Origin: Serratia grimesii NBRC 13537
GTDB taxonomy: Bacteria > Pseudomonadota > Gammaproteobacteria > Enterobacterales > Enterobacteriaceae
Assembly: GCF_001590905.1 (NCBI RefSeq)
Contig: NZ_BCTT01000003.1
Coordinates: forward strand, 124,001-188,000
DNA length: 64,000 nucleotides
Direction: 5' to 3'
Positions 21,501 to 30,569 of the stretch are shown one piece after another. The notes below the pieces were generated by a model, which was not told the DNA's origin, did not search any database, and saw only the letters and a list, made by a program, of their open reading frames with translations. The position numbers were made by a program, and so were the translations under genes. Each line of letters begins with the position of its first letter. Within the stretch, counting starts at the first letter, position 1.

Positions 21501-22447
21501 CGTCTCACCCCTTTCATTTTCGGATCGAGTGCGTCCCGTAGGCCGTCACCCAGAATATTAATAGCCACTACGGTGATAAAAATGGCCAGACCTGGCGGCA
21601 TCCATAGCCAGGGGCGACGCTGAAAATCAATCAGGCTGTTGGCAGCATCCATCATATTGCCCCATGACGGCGTCGGCGGCACCACACCCAGCCCCAGATA
21701 ACTGAGCGCTGACTCACTGAGAATGGCATTGGCGACACCCATGGTCGCCACCACGACCAAAATAGGAATGGTATTCGGCAACAGATGACCGAACAAACGT
21801 CGGCGTGTGGACAGACCCAAAACCTCTGTCGCCAACATAAAATCACGCTCTCGCAATGACAGGATCTGCCCACGCACCAACCGTGCCAGCGATGGCCATC
21901 CCAGCAGGCTGAGCATGATCATCACCATGTAAATGCGGTAGTCCGGCGAAACATCCAGTTCGGACAACATAGCCCCCATGATAATCAGCAGTGGCAAGCT
22001 GGGAATGGTCATCAACAGATCGGCAAAGCGCATGATGAGCCTATCTACCAACCCGCCCAGATAGCCTGACAGCGCTCCTAGCAAGTAACCAAGCGTGACG
22101 GACAGCAGCATGGATACCAGACCGATGGTCAGCGAGATACGGCCCGCCAACAACAGACGAGTATAAATATCGCGACCGAGAAAATCGGTGCCTAGCCAGT
22201 GTTCGGCATTAGGCGCATGGTTGATGTTTAGCGCATCGCCGGCATCGTCTTGCCAGGGCGACAGCATCGGCCCGAAAATGCACAGCACCGCCAGTATCAA
22301 CAGCAACAGCAGCGAGGCCATCGCCAAGCGGTGGCGCCGCAGCCGTTGCCAGGCCTGTGCTGCCGGTGGCGGCGACACTTGCGCCAGTGCGGGGAGTTGC
22401 GCCTGCCGCCAGCGGCGACGGCGTCCAAAAAACAGCGTTGCCAACAT
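21497..22447 (-). CDS. peptide ABC importer permease (DppC/OppC type)
   Basis: This permease of about 316 residues has an Arg-rich cytoplasmic N-terminus, six membrane segments and an EAA-like loop (ATEVLGLSTRRRLFGHLLPNT). GTDFLGRDIYTRLLLAGR is typical of the DppC family. The ATG at 22447 has GAGG five bases upstream. A GTG at 22453 overlaps the preceding stop codon and is a second possibility. Confidence 0.9.
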   Translation of the reverse strand: MLATLFFGRRRRWRQAQLPALAQVSPPPAAQAWQRLRRHRLAMASLLLLLILAVLCIFGPMLSPWQDDAGDALNINHAPNAEHWLGTDFLGRDIYTRLLLAGRISLTIGLVSMLLSVTLGYLLGALSGYLGGLVDRLIMRFADLLMTIPSLPLLIIMGAMLSELDVSPDYRIYMVMIMLSLLGWPSLARLVRGQILSLRERDFMLATEVLGLSTRRRLFGHLLPNTIPILVVVATMGVANAILSESALSYLGLGVVPPTPSWGNMMDAANSLIDFQRRPWLWMPPGLAIFITVVAINILGDGLRDALDPKMKGVRR

Positions 22448-22449
22448 GT

Positions 22450-23406
22450 TCACCTCAAACGAATTCGCGGATCGGCATAGGCGTACAGAATGTCCGCCAG
22501 CAGATTGCCCAAAATGGTCAGCACCGCCAGAAACAGCGTAAACCCCATCAGCACCGGGTAGTCGCGCGCAGCCAGTGAATCAATATGAATGTGCCCCGCC
22601 CCGGGCCAGTTGAAGATTTTTTCAGTGATCAACGCCCCGGAAAACAGCGCCGGTAATTCAAAACCCAGCAGCGTGATGATGGGCAACAACGCATTACGCA
22701 GCGCGTGTTTGACGATCACCGTTTTTTCCTTCAGACCTTTGGCCCGGGCGGTACGGATATAGTCCATGCGGATCACATCCAGCATGCTGGCGCGGAAATA
22801 ACGCGTCAGGGTACCCGCTTGTAACATCACCAACGCCAGTACTGGCAGCAACAAATGCGCCGCCACTTCCACCACCCAGGCCAATCCGGTCGCCTCACTG
22901 CCGGTGCGCAGCATACCGCCCGCCGGTAGCCAGTGCAGATCGACGGCAAACCATTTGATTAACAACAAGCATAGGAAAAAGGTCGGGAATGACATCGCGC
23001 CGAACACCGCCACCGTGACCAGATGATCAAACAGCGAATAGGGCTTCATCGCTGAGGCCACACCGACCGCCAACGCAATGCCCCAGTAGAGAACCAGCGC
23101 CACTGACGCCAGCAGGAACGAATTCCAGATATACTGATTCAGCAAGGTACTGACCGGGATTTGGTACTGCAACGAAAAGCCGAGATCGCCTTGTAGCAGA
23201 CGTCCGAGCCAATGCAGATAGCGGGTAAACAGCGGTTGATCCAACCCATACAGTGCCCGCAGCTCAGCGGCGCGCTCCGCGGTCAGATTGATATTGCCAT
23301 CAATAAAGTCGCCGGGCGTCAGCGCGAAGATGAAGAAAATCAACAGCGACGCCAGTAACATCATTGGAATGGTTTGCAGTAAACGGCGCAGGATAAAATT
23401 TCTCAT
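22450..23406 (-). CDS. peptide ABC importer permease (DppB/OppB type)
   Basis: The permease (about 318 residues from MRNFILRRLLQTIPMM) has six membrane spans and the EAA loop YIRTARAKGLKEKTVIVKHALRN split around the conserved Gly. The ATG at 23406 has GGAAAA just upstream, while the ATG at 23418 lacks a ribosome-binding site and abuts a hairpin. The gene follows the binding-protein gene. Confidence 0.9.
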   Translation of the reverse strand: MRNFILRRLLQTIPMMLLASLLIFFIFALTPGDFIDGNINLTAERAAELRALYGLDQPLFTRYLHWLGRLLQGDLGFSLQYQIPVSTLLNQYIWNSFLLASVALVLYWGIALAVGVASAMKPYSLFDHLVTVAVFGAMSFPTFFLCLLLIKWFAVDLHWLPAGGMLRTGSEATGLAWVVEVAAHLLLPVLALVMLQAGTLTRYFRASMLDVIRMDYIRTARAKGLKEKTVIVKHALRNALLPIITLLGFELPALFSGALITEKIFNWPGAGHIHIDSLAARDYPVLMGFTLFLAVLTILGNLLADILYAYADPRIRLR

Positions 23407-23419
23407 GGTGTTTTCCATC

Positions 23420-23445
23420 GCCGCCGCACAACATCGCGCGGCGGC
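23420..23445 (-). terminator. stem-loop between binding protein and permease genes
   Basis: GCCGCCGC/GCGGCGGC (8-bp arms, 10-nt loop) lies between the SBP stop and the permease start and has no T-run. Such hairpins often protect or partly terminate the SBP message, so that more binding protein than permease is made. Confidence 0.45.
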
Positions 23446-23454
23446 GCATTGCCG

Positions 23455-25146
23455 TTACTGAGCCAGTTTGACGTCCGGTAAACTGCCAGTCAGACCGTTG
23501 TAGACATCCGGCTTAAAACCGGTGACGCGGGCACTGCTGGCACTGAGGACTTTACGGTTCCCCAGCAGGATCACCGGTGGATCCTCAGCCAATACCTGAT
23601 ACAGCTTATGGTACAAAGGCTTGCGCTGTTCAATATCCAACGTGGCGTTAGCCTGGCTAATCAGCTGATCCACCTGCGGGTTTTTATAACCGGTTTCACT
23701 CATCTGACTGATGAAGTCACGCACCCCGTCATGCGGGTCATTCAACCCACTAGTGCTCAGCGATGCCAGGTCGTAATTGCCCGCCTTGCGTTGCGCCAAC
23801 AATGCATTGAAATCCAGTACCTGCGGCTTTAATAACACCCCGATCTGCCGATAGTTGTCTTTAGCAATGGGCACTAGCGCATCGTTAATCAACTTTTTGG
23901 TCACCAACAGTGTCAGTTCCAGCTTTTTGCCGTCTTTCTGACGAATACCGTCTGCACCGGGTATCCAGCCGGCCTGATCCAGCAGATGTTTCGCTTTGTT
24001 GGCATCGTAAGCGTAGGGATTGATGCCCTGCGGATCATAGGCCCATGAAACGGGAGAAATAGGCTGATTAGCCACCGAGCCATAACCTTGGTACACCACC
24101 GTAATCAGTTTCTGACGGTCCAGGCCGTAGATCAGCGCCTGACGTACGCGTGCGTCCTGTAACGCCGGGCGCTTCACGTTAAAATCCACCCGACTGTAGT
24201 CGCTTGAGCTGTACAAGTTGATGTTGGCAAAGCCCAAGAGTTTCAGCTGTTCAATATCATCGGGCTTTGAGGTGAAGGCGTCGTAGTCGGTTTCGCCGGT
24301 TTGGAACAACTGGAAGTTGGTGGCCGGGTTGGTAACGCGGTAAATAAAGCGCGCCACCGCTGGCTGACCGAGATAGAAATTAGGGTTGGCGTGGAAGCGA
24401 ATCTCCTGCCCGGGAATGTATTTGTCGTAAATATAAGGGCCGTTGCCCAATGGCTTGCCATTCAATGCGCGAACGCTTTCCAACTTACCGCGCTGATAGT
24501 CCTTGCCGTAATACGTTTTCGACAATACCGGCCCACCGATCAGTTGCAGCGTGGTGGCACCCGGCTGGGTGGTGGTGATCTGAATCGTCCGATCGTCGAT
24601 CACCTTCAATCCGCTGATGCCAGGCGCAGTGCCGTTTTTGTATTCCGCGCCGCCTTGAATATGCGCCGGGGTAATGTCGGTTTCACCGTCATAGGCCGGG
24701 TCATGCAGCAGCGTCAACGTAAAGGCGATGTCTTCTGCTGTTATGGGTGAACCATCGCTGTAAACCAGATTGGGGCGCAGCTTGATGGTATAAACCCGGT
24801 TATCCGGGCTGACCTGCCAGGATTGAGCTAACCGCGCTACCGGTTTACCTTCACTGTCCAGGCCAATTAGCCGGGTGAAGATCACGTCGGTGACGTTCTC
24901 ATCCCAACCGTTGGTGAACAGATAAGGGTTAAAATTACCCTGTGGCTCGAGGATACCTGCCACCACGGTGTCTTTACGCAGCTTGGCAGCGTTCGGTACC
25001 AGGCTGGCATCGCTGGCCGGCGTGATCCCTTCTGCCAGCGTTTCCGCCTGTGCACTGCATGAAAGACTTATTGCAGTAACCAACGCCAACGGCACCAAAC
25101 GTTTTTGCAACAGCCTGTTTATCTTATTTTTTATTCTGCTCACCAC
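23455..25146 (-). CDS. peptide ABC importer, substrate-binding protein (SBP family 5)
   Basis: This periplasmic binding protein of about 563 residues is of the DppA/OppA class. It has an N-terminal signal (LVPLALVTAISLSCSAQA) after a basic stretch. Family-5 features include WQVSPDNRVYTIKLRPNLVYSDG SPITAEDIAF-type text at about residues 105-140 and DARVRQALIYGLDRQKLI in the second half. Two GTG codons (25146 and 25143) follow AGGGGC, and the second has the better spacing. It is the first gene of a five-gene importer operon. The ligand is unknown; nearness to the aminopeptidase and glycosylasparaginase raises the possibility of glycopeptides. Confidence 0.9.
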   Translation of the reverse strand: MVSRIKNKINRLLQKRLVPLALVTAISLSCSAQAETLAEGITPASDASLVPNAAKLRKDTVVAGILEPQGNFNPYLFTNGWDENVTDVIFTRLIGLDSEGKPVARLAQSWQVSPDNRVYTIKLRPNLVYSDGSPITAEDIAFTLTLLHDPAYDGETDITPAHIQGGAEYKNGTAPGISGLKVIDDRTIQITTTQPGATTLQLIGGPVLSKTYYGKDYQRGKLESVRALNGKPLGNGPYIYDKYIPGQEIRFHANPNFYLGQPAVARFIYRVTNPATNFQLFQTGETDYDAFTSKPDDIEQLKLLGFANINLYSSSDYSRVDFNVKRPALQDARVRQALIYGLDRQKLITVVYQGYGSVANQPISPVSWAYDPQGINPYAYDANKAKHLLDQAGWIPGADGIRQKDGKKLELTLLVTKKLINDALVPIAKDNYRQIGVLLKPQVLDFNALLAQRKAGNYDLASLSTSGLNDPHDGVRDFISQMSETGYKNPQVDQLISQANATLDIEQRKPLYHKLYQVLAEDPPVILLGNRKVLSASSARVTGFKPDVYNGLTGSLPDVKLAQ

Positions 25147-25296
25147 TGCCCCTTGTCTACCCGTTGATAAAATGTGACAAAATTTATCGCAGAGTAATGG
25201 GCGGCCGGAGGGCTGTCTAACAACGAAACCGGCATTCCATTGCCGGAAAAAGCATTATGAATTTTTCTATTGCGAAACTCGGCTGGCCTGTGTTGC

Positions 25297-26715
25297 TCAG
25301 TCTGCCGGTTCAAGCTGCCGGATAAGTTTGGCTAAGGTTTTTATCGCCGCTTCGTGCTTGTCGTTCCAGTCAAAAGAGGCATTCAAACGGAAGCAATGGT
25401 TGAAATGGTTGCCGGTAGTGAACATTCTGCCCGGCGCAATACTCACCCCGAGTGCTAGCGCTCGCTGATACAGCTCCATCGACGACAACGCCGGATCCAG
25501 CTCCAGCCACAGGAAATACCCCCCGTCCGGTTGGCTGACTTTTACTGTGGGTGGGAAATGATGTGCGATAGCCTGGCGCATCATACTTTGGCGCTGTGCC
25601 AACAACCGTCGCAAGCGCCGCAGATGCGTATCGTAGCCGCCGTGCAGCAAATAATCGGCGAGCGCCAACTGTGTAGGGACGCTGGTCGATACGGTGCTCA
25701 TCAACTGCAACCGTTGGATTTGCTGCGCATAGCGCCCCGCTGCCACCCAACCCACACGAAAGCCCGGAGCCAGGCATTTGGAGAACGAAGAGCAGTGTAA
25801 GATCTGTCCACCACTGTCCAACGCCTTGGCCGGTTGCGGACGTTCGGCGCTAAAATACAGCTCGCCGTAGACATCATCCTCGATCAACGAAATCTGACGC
25901 TCACGCAGTAAGCTCACCAACCGCTGCTTATTATCGTCTGGCATGCTGGCACCCAATGGGTTCTGGAAGTGGGTCATCAGCCAACAGGCCTTGATCGGGT
26001 ACTGCTCCAATGCCTGCTCCAGCGCGTCCAAATCGATACCGTCCTGCGGGTGCGTAGCGATCGCCACTGCTTTCAGCCGCAGTCGCTCCAACGCCTGTAA
26101 TGCGCCATAAAAAGCCGGCGATTCAATCGCCACGTAATCCCCCGGTTGAGTCACTGCCTGAAGACTTAAACTCAATGACTCCATCGCCCCGGCGGTAATC
26201 ACAATTTCGTCCGGTGCCACCTGCATGCCACTCAGAGCATAGCGTTGGGCAATATGGCGCCGTAACGCATCATTACCGGGCGGTAAGTTAGCCAGTGAAC
26301 TGTGTGGCGTAAGTTTGCGCGCAACGCTGCTCAACGCCCGCGCCAGTTTGGGTTGAGCAAACAAGGTGGCGTCAGGAAACGCCGAACCGAAAGGGACAAT
26401 AGCCGGATCTTTGCATGCCTGTAACACATCAAAAATGAAAGTGTTGATGTCCACCTGCTCGCTCAGCAGCATTTTTTCGCCGCTCACCGGCTGTGGCAAC
26501 GGTTGCGGACGCGCCGCTACGTAATAGCCCGACTGTGGCCGCGCGACGATCCAACCCTGACTCTCCAACAGTTGATAGGACTGCACCACCGTCATCAGAC
26601 TCAATCCTGCACGTTTACCGCTTTCACGCAGTGATGGCAGTTTATCCCCCGCCCGCCATACCCGGTTCTGGATCTGTTCGCGAATCTGTTGCGCAAGCTG
26701 CTCGTATCTGGTCAT
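25297..26715 (-). CDS. ydcR: MocR-family regulator, YdcR-like (GntR HTH + aminotransferase domain)
   Basis: The 472-residue protein has an N-terminal GntR winged helix at about residues 1-70 (YEQLAQQIREQIQNRVWRAG, LPSLRESGKRAGLS) fused to a fold-I aminotransferase domain. The PLP Lys lies in SSFSKCLAPGFRVGW. The sequence follows E. coli YdcR along its length, including VDINTFIFDVLQA and NLPPGNDALRRHIAQRYAL. YdcR's regulon is not well known. It diverges from the bd oxidase genes with about 145 bp between start codons, where ACTGT repeats could be its operator. Confidence 0.9.
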   Translation of the reverse strand: MTRYEQLAQQIREQIQNRVWRAGDKLPSLRESGKRAGLSLMTVVQSYQLLESQGWIVARPQSGYYVAARPQPLPQPVSGEKMLLSEQVDINTFIFDVLQACKDPAIVPFGSAFPDATLFAQPKLARALSSVARKLTPHSSLANLPPGNDALRRHIAQRYALSGMQVAPDEIVITAGAMESLSLSLQAVTQPGDYVAIESPAFYGALQALERLRLKAVAIATHPQDGIDLDALEQALEQYPIKACWLMTHFQNPLGASMPDDNKQRLVSLLRERQISLIEDDVYGELYFSAERPQPAKALDSGGQILHCSSFSKCLAPGFRVGWVAAGRYAQQIQRLQLMSTVSTSVPTQLALADYLLHGGYDTHLRRLRRLLAQRQSMMRQAIAHHFPPTVKVSQPDGGYFLWLELDPALSSMELYQRALALGVSIAPGRMFTTGNHFNHCFRLNASFDWNDKHEAAIKTLAKLIRQLEPAD

Positions 26716-26723
26716 AGGCCCTA

Positions 26724-26770
26724 ACTGTTATATAAAAAAGTGAAATAACTGTCACTATTATAGTCACTGT
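26724..26770. promoter_or_regulatory. ACTGT repeats between ydcR and cioA
   Basis: ACTGT occurs at 26724, 26748 and 26766 in an AT-rich stretch next to the ydcR start. The last two lie within GTCAC repeats. MocR proteins often bind repeated half-sites next to their own gene, so this is a candidate operator. This is inference only. Confidence 0.3.
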
Positions 26771-26859
26771 ACTCCGTGATTAACTTGGCGCCAAGCTTTC
26801 CACAGAAAAATTACCGCTATACTGAAGAGGCCATTTTATGTTCAACCCAAGGAGGCGCC

Positions 26860-28260
26860 ATGCTGGGTCTTGATGCACTGGAACTTGCCAGAATACAGTT
26901 CGCCTTCACCGTTTCTTTCCATATTATTTTTCCGGCGATTACCATCGGCCTGGCCAGTTATCTGGCGGTGCTGGAAGGTTTATGGCTGAAAACGCGCAAT
27001 GAAACCTACCGCGATCTGTACCATTTCTGGTCAAAAATTTTCGCCGTTAACTTCGGCATGGGCGTGGTTTCCGGCCTGGTTATGGCCTACCAATTTGGCA
27101 CCAACTGGAGTTTCTTCTCCGAGTTTGCCGGCAGTATCACAGGACCGTTGCTGACGTATGAAGTGCTGACCGCCTTCTTCCTGGAAGCAGGTTTCCTGGG
27201 TGTCATGCTGTTTGGCTGGAACCGCGTCGGCCCCGGCCTGCACTTTTTCGCTACCTGCATGGTCGCGCTGGGCACACTGATTTCCACCTTCTGGATCCTG
27301 GCGTCCAATAGCTGGATGCAGACGCCTCAGGGACACGAGATCATCAACGGTCAGGTAGTGCCGGTCGACTGGCTGAAAGTAATTTTCAACCCGTCATTCC
27401 CGTATCGACTGTTGCACATGTCAACCGCCGCCTTCCTGTCTTCGGCGTTCTTCGTGAGTGCCTCTGCCGCCTGGCATTTACTGCGCGGTCGCGACACGCC
27501 TGCCATGCGTAAAATGCTGTCGATGGCGATGTGGATGGCACTGATTGTCGCACCAATACAGGCGATGATCGGCGATGCCCACGGCCTGAATACACTAAAA
27601 TACCAGCCGGCAAAAATTGCCGCCATCGAAGGGCACTGGGAAAACCCGCCGGGGGAAGCTACACCACTGATCTTGTTCGGTTGGCCGGATATGCAGCGTG
27701 AAGAAACCCGTTTCAAGCTGGAAGTCCCCTACCTCGGCAGCTTAATCCTGACCCACAGCCTGACCGAACAGGTACCGGCACTGAAATCCTTCCCACCGGA
27801 AGACCGTCCGAACTCCACAGTGGTGTTCTGGTCGTTCCGCATTATGGTGGCGTTGGGTATGTTGATGATCCTCGCCGGGGTCTGGAGCCTATGGCTACGC
27901 TGGCGTGGCGGGTTATATCAATCCCGACCCTTCCTCTATTTCATTCTTTGGATGGGGCCTTCCGGATTGCTGGCGCTGCTGGCGGGCTGGTTCACCACCG
28001 AGATAGGACGTCAACCGTGGGTCGTTTATGGCCTGCTGCGTACCAAGGATGCCGTTTCTGCACACGGCGACCTGCACATGAGCATCAGCTTATTGGCGTT
28101 TATCATCGTTTATTGCTCGGTATTCGGCGTGGGTTACTCCTACATGATGCGGTTGATTCGCAAAGGGCCGCAGCAGCATGAAGTGCACGAAGATGACACC
28201 GAAGGCCGACCGGCACGTCCGCTGTCTGCGGTGAAAGAAACTCTGGATGACAGGAGCTGA
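26860..28260 (+). CDS. cioA: cytochrome bd-type quinol oxidase subunit I (cyanide-insensitive type)
   Basis: This 466-residue haem-carrying subunit oxidises ubiquinol and reduces O2 in the inner membrane. [21 protein letters not shown] near the N-terminus holds a haem-ligand His, GRQPW lies in [14 protein letters not shown], and the quinol loop is short as in CioA rather than the long CydA of E. coli. The ATG at 26860 is preceded by a full AAGGAGG. An upstream in-frame start at 26776 has no such site. It is followed at once by subunit II and a DUF2474 gene. Confidence 0.93.
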   Translation: MLGLDALELARIQFAFTVSFHIIFPAITIGLASYLAVLEGLWLKTRNETYRDLYHFWSKIFAVNFGMGVVSGLVMAYQFGTNWSFFSEFAGSITGPLLTYEVLTAFFLEAGFLGVMLFGWNRVGPGLHFFATCMVALGTLISTFWILASNSWMQTPQGHEIINGQVVPVDWLKVIFNPSFPYRLLHMSTAAFLSSAFFVSASAAWHLLRGRDTPAMRKMLSMAMWMALIVAPIQAMIGDAHGLNTLKYQPAKIAAIEGHWENPPGEATPLILFGWPDMQREETRFKLEVPYLGSLILTHSLTEQVPALKSFPPEDRPNSTVVFWSFRIMVALGMLMILAGVWSLWLRWRGGLYQSRPFLYFILWMGPSGLLALLAGWFTTEIGRQPWVVYGLLRTKDAVSAHGDLHMSISLLAFIIVYCSVFGVGYSYMMRLIRKGPQQHEVHEDDTEGRPARPLSAVKETLDDRS

Positions 28261-28262
28261 GC

Positions 28263-29270
28263 ATGGGCATTGATCTTCCGCTGATTTGGTTTGTGATCAT
28301 CGTGTTCAGCACCATGATGTACGTGGTAATGGACGGCTTTGATTTAGGTATCGGCATCCTGTTCCCCTGGGTTAAGGACAGCGGTGACCGTGATGTGATG
28401 ATGAACACCGTCGCCCCGGTCTGGGACGGCAATGAAACCTGGCTGGTACTGGGTGGTGCGGCGCTGTTCGGCGCCTTCCCATTGGCTTACGCGGTAATCC
28501 TCGACGCGCTGGCCATTCCGCTGACCCTGATGTTGTTTGGCCTGATCTTCCGCGGCGTAGCTTTTGAGTTCCGCTTTAAGGCCACGGCAGAAAAACGCCA
28601 CATTTGGGACAAGGCGTTTATCTGGGGCTCCATCTTCGCCACCTTCAGCCAAGGGGTCGTGGTGGGCGCCATCATCAATGGTTTCCCGGTCAATGGCCGC
28701 ACCTATGCCGGTGGCGCCCTCGACTGGCTGACGCCGTTCGCGCTGTTTTGCGGCTTGGGGCTGGTGGTGACCTATGCGTTACTCGGCTGCACTTGGCTGG
28801 TGATGAAAACTGCCGGCGACTTGCAGGCACGCATGTATCGGTTAGCAACACCGCTGCTGGTGATCCTGCTGCTGGTGTTGGCAGTCGTCAGTATCTGGAC
28901 GCCGATTGCTCACCCGGAAATCGCCACCCGCTGGTTCACGTTACCTAATCTGTTTGTGCTGCTGCCCGTGCCTATATTGGTACTGCTCAGCGCCTGGGGC
29001 ATCCAGCATGGTGTGAAAAATGCTGGGCATTACTCGCCGTTCTTGCTCACTCTGTTGCTGGTATTTCTGGGCTTGAGTGGTCTGGGCATCAGCATTTGGC
29101 CGCTGTTGATTCCGCCGTCCATTACCCTGTGGCAAGCCGCGGCACCGCCGCAAAGCCTGGGTTTCATGCTGGTGGGCGCGCTATTTATCATTCCAATTAT
29201 TTTGGTTTATACCTTCTGGAGCTACTACGTGTTCCGCGGCAAGGTCAGCCATGAACATGGTTATCACTGA
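28263..29270 (+). CDS. cioB: cytochrome bd-type quinol oxidase subunit II
   Basis: This 335-residue membrane protein has about eight to nine helices. It starts with the conserved block YVVMDGFDLGIGILFPW (Asp of the proton path), followed by APVWDGNETWLVLGGAALFGAFP, diagnostic of CydB/CioB. It follows cioA by two bases. It forms the heterodimer with subunit I. Confidence 0.93.
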   Translation: MGIDLPLIWFVIIVFSTMMYVVMDGFDLGIGILFPWVKDSGDRDVMMNTVAPVWDGNETWLVLGGAALFGAFPLAYAVILDALAIPLTLMLFGLIFRGVAFEFRFKATAEKRHIWDKAFIWGSIFATFSQGVVVGAIINGFPVNGRTYAGGALDWLTPFALFCGLGLVVTYALLGCTWLVMKTAGDLQARMYRLATPLLVILLLVLAVVSIWTPIAHPEIATRWFTLPNLFVLLPVPILVLLSAWGIQHGVKNAGHYSPFLLTLLLVFLGLSGLGISIWPLLIPPSITLWQAAAPPQSLGFMLVGALFIIPIILVYTFWSYYVFRGKVSHEHGYH

Positions 29271-29284
29271 TGAGGGAAGAAACT

Positions 29285-29434
29285 ATGCAGGATAAAACCT
29301 CACCCGCACCGGCGCCCTGGTGGAAACGCATCGGCTGGCTGGTCGTGATCTGGAGTGCCAGCGTACTGGGGCTGTTTGCAGTCGCTTCGATGTTCCGCCT
29401 GTTGATGAATGCAGCGGGTATGAGATCGCATTAA
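29285..29434 (+). CDS. DUF2474 small subunit of the bd oxidase
   Basis: This 49-residue protein has one transmembrane helix (about residues 17-40) after a PWWKRIGWLVVIWSAS motif typical of the DUF2474 family found downstream of cioAB. It starts 14 bases past cioB after AGGGAAG. By analogy with CydX and AppX it may stabilise the oxidase. The role is inferred from size and place. Confidence 0.75.
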   Translation: MQDKTSPAPAPWWKRIGWLVVIWSASVLGLFAVASMFRLLMNAAGMRSH

Positions 29435-29452
29435 CCCAGGTGTTGTCTGGCA

Positions 29453-29478
29453 AGCGTGGGCGGTAAAATGCCCACGCT
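29453..29478. terminator. hairpin between convergent cio and desaturase genes
   Basis: AGCGTGGGC/GCCCACGCT (9 bp) has an 8-nt loop, starting 18 bases past the DUF2474 stop and just before the facing desaturase stop at 29484. There is no T-run on either side. Confidence 0.45.
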
Positions 29479-29483
29479 AATAA

Positions 29484-30569
29484 CTACTCCGGTTTGCGCC
29501 CCATCGCGCTAAGAAAACGCTGTTGCAAACGCAATAACTCCCCCAGTTCCAACACCCGATAGTCGATACTAAAACGCGGTGCCACCTCAGCAATGATACG
29601 GCTTAATGCCGGGTAATGCCGGTGACTCCAGTGCGGAAACAAATGGTGCGTCAGATGCAAATTGGCACCGCCCAACCAATAACCTAACCAACGTGGTCGC
29701 GGAAACCAGTCAAACGTCGTGGCAAACACATGATGATACCAGCCGTGCGGTAACGGCCCCTGCGCCGGAGCCTGATAAAACTTCGCCTTGGCCCAATGGG
29801 TACCAATAATCAGCATCACAAACAGCAGCGACGAAAGCATCTGGCTCAGCAGATAAACCAGCACTATTTGCCCCACACCTATCGCTGGTGGTAACAGGTA
29901 ACAGGGGATGGCCAGCGCCAGTATCAGGTGCGCAGTTTTGCCCATCAAAAACACAGTCCAGCCACGTATTCCCCGCTGCGCCATTCGTGCCGTAACCCGG
30001 GTTTGCCCCGCCCGATCCAGCCAATCGAACAACCAGATGTAATACGGGAAGGTCATCGCGGCAACCAGCGGCCAGTAAAAACGCTGCGCGCGCATAAAAG
30101 GCCGCCAACGCTGGAACGGCGTCTGACGCAGTACGCCGTTGGCATCGATATCAGGATCGTAATGCTCGATGTTGTTGTGTGCGTGATGAAAAATAACGTG
30201 TCTTACTCGCCAGCAATCGGGATCTAATCCAAGCGGAATACTCACCAGGCAATTCAGCCAGCGATTGGCCCATGGCTGTTTGAAAAATGCGTTATGCGAC
30301 GCATCATGGACCACGTTCACCGTGAGGAACATGCCAATGAAAATAAAACCGAAGTAACAGGCAAAATACGCCCAGATACTGTGTTGTTGCAGACTCAATG
30401 CATAACAAAGCGCACACAGCGCCAGCAGTATCAATACCTTTGCCAGCATGCCAATATCAGCAAAACGGTGATCGCGACTTTCGGCCAGATAATTCTGTGC
30501 AGCCTGCATCAATGCGCGGTGCAGACCAGAGTCATCACGCTGAAAAGCCAGCGGGCGCAACGGTGTCAT
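29484..30569 (-). CDS. membrane fatty acid desaturase A
   Basis: This 361-residue di-iron desaturase has all three His boxes: VHDASHNAF at about 95, RHVIFHHAHNN at about 130 and HLTHHLFPHWSHRHYP near the C-terminus. Hydrophobic pairs anchor it in the inner membrane. The ATG at 30569 (MTPLRPLAF) overlaps the stop of the paralogous desaturase by 4 nt (ATGA). The frame is open to 30818, but that extension lies inside the other gene. It is the last gene of the eight-gene lipid operon. The paralogue shares TPFQRWR and HGWY blocks, so the pair arose by tandem duplication and may act in sequence. Confidence 0.88.
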   Translation of the reverse strand: MTPLRPLAFQRDDSGLHRALMQAAQNYLAESRDHRFADIGMLAKVLILLALCALCYALSLQQHSIWAYFACYFGFIFIGMFLTVNVVHDASHNAFFKQPWANRWLNCLVSIPLGLDPDCWRVRHVIFHHAHNNIEHYDPDIDANGVLRQTPFQRWRPFMRAQRFYWPLVAAMTFPYYIWLFDWLDRAGQTRVTARMAQRGIRGWTVFLMGKTAHLILALAIPCYLLPPAIGVGQIVLVYLLSQMLSSLLFVMLIIGTHWAKAKFYQAPAQGPLPHGWYHHVFATTFDWFPRPRWLGYWLGGANLHLTHHLFPHWSHRHYPALSRIIAEVAPRFSIDYRVLELGELLRLQQRFLSAMGRKPE

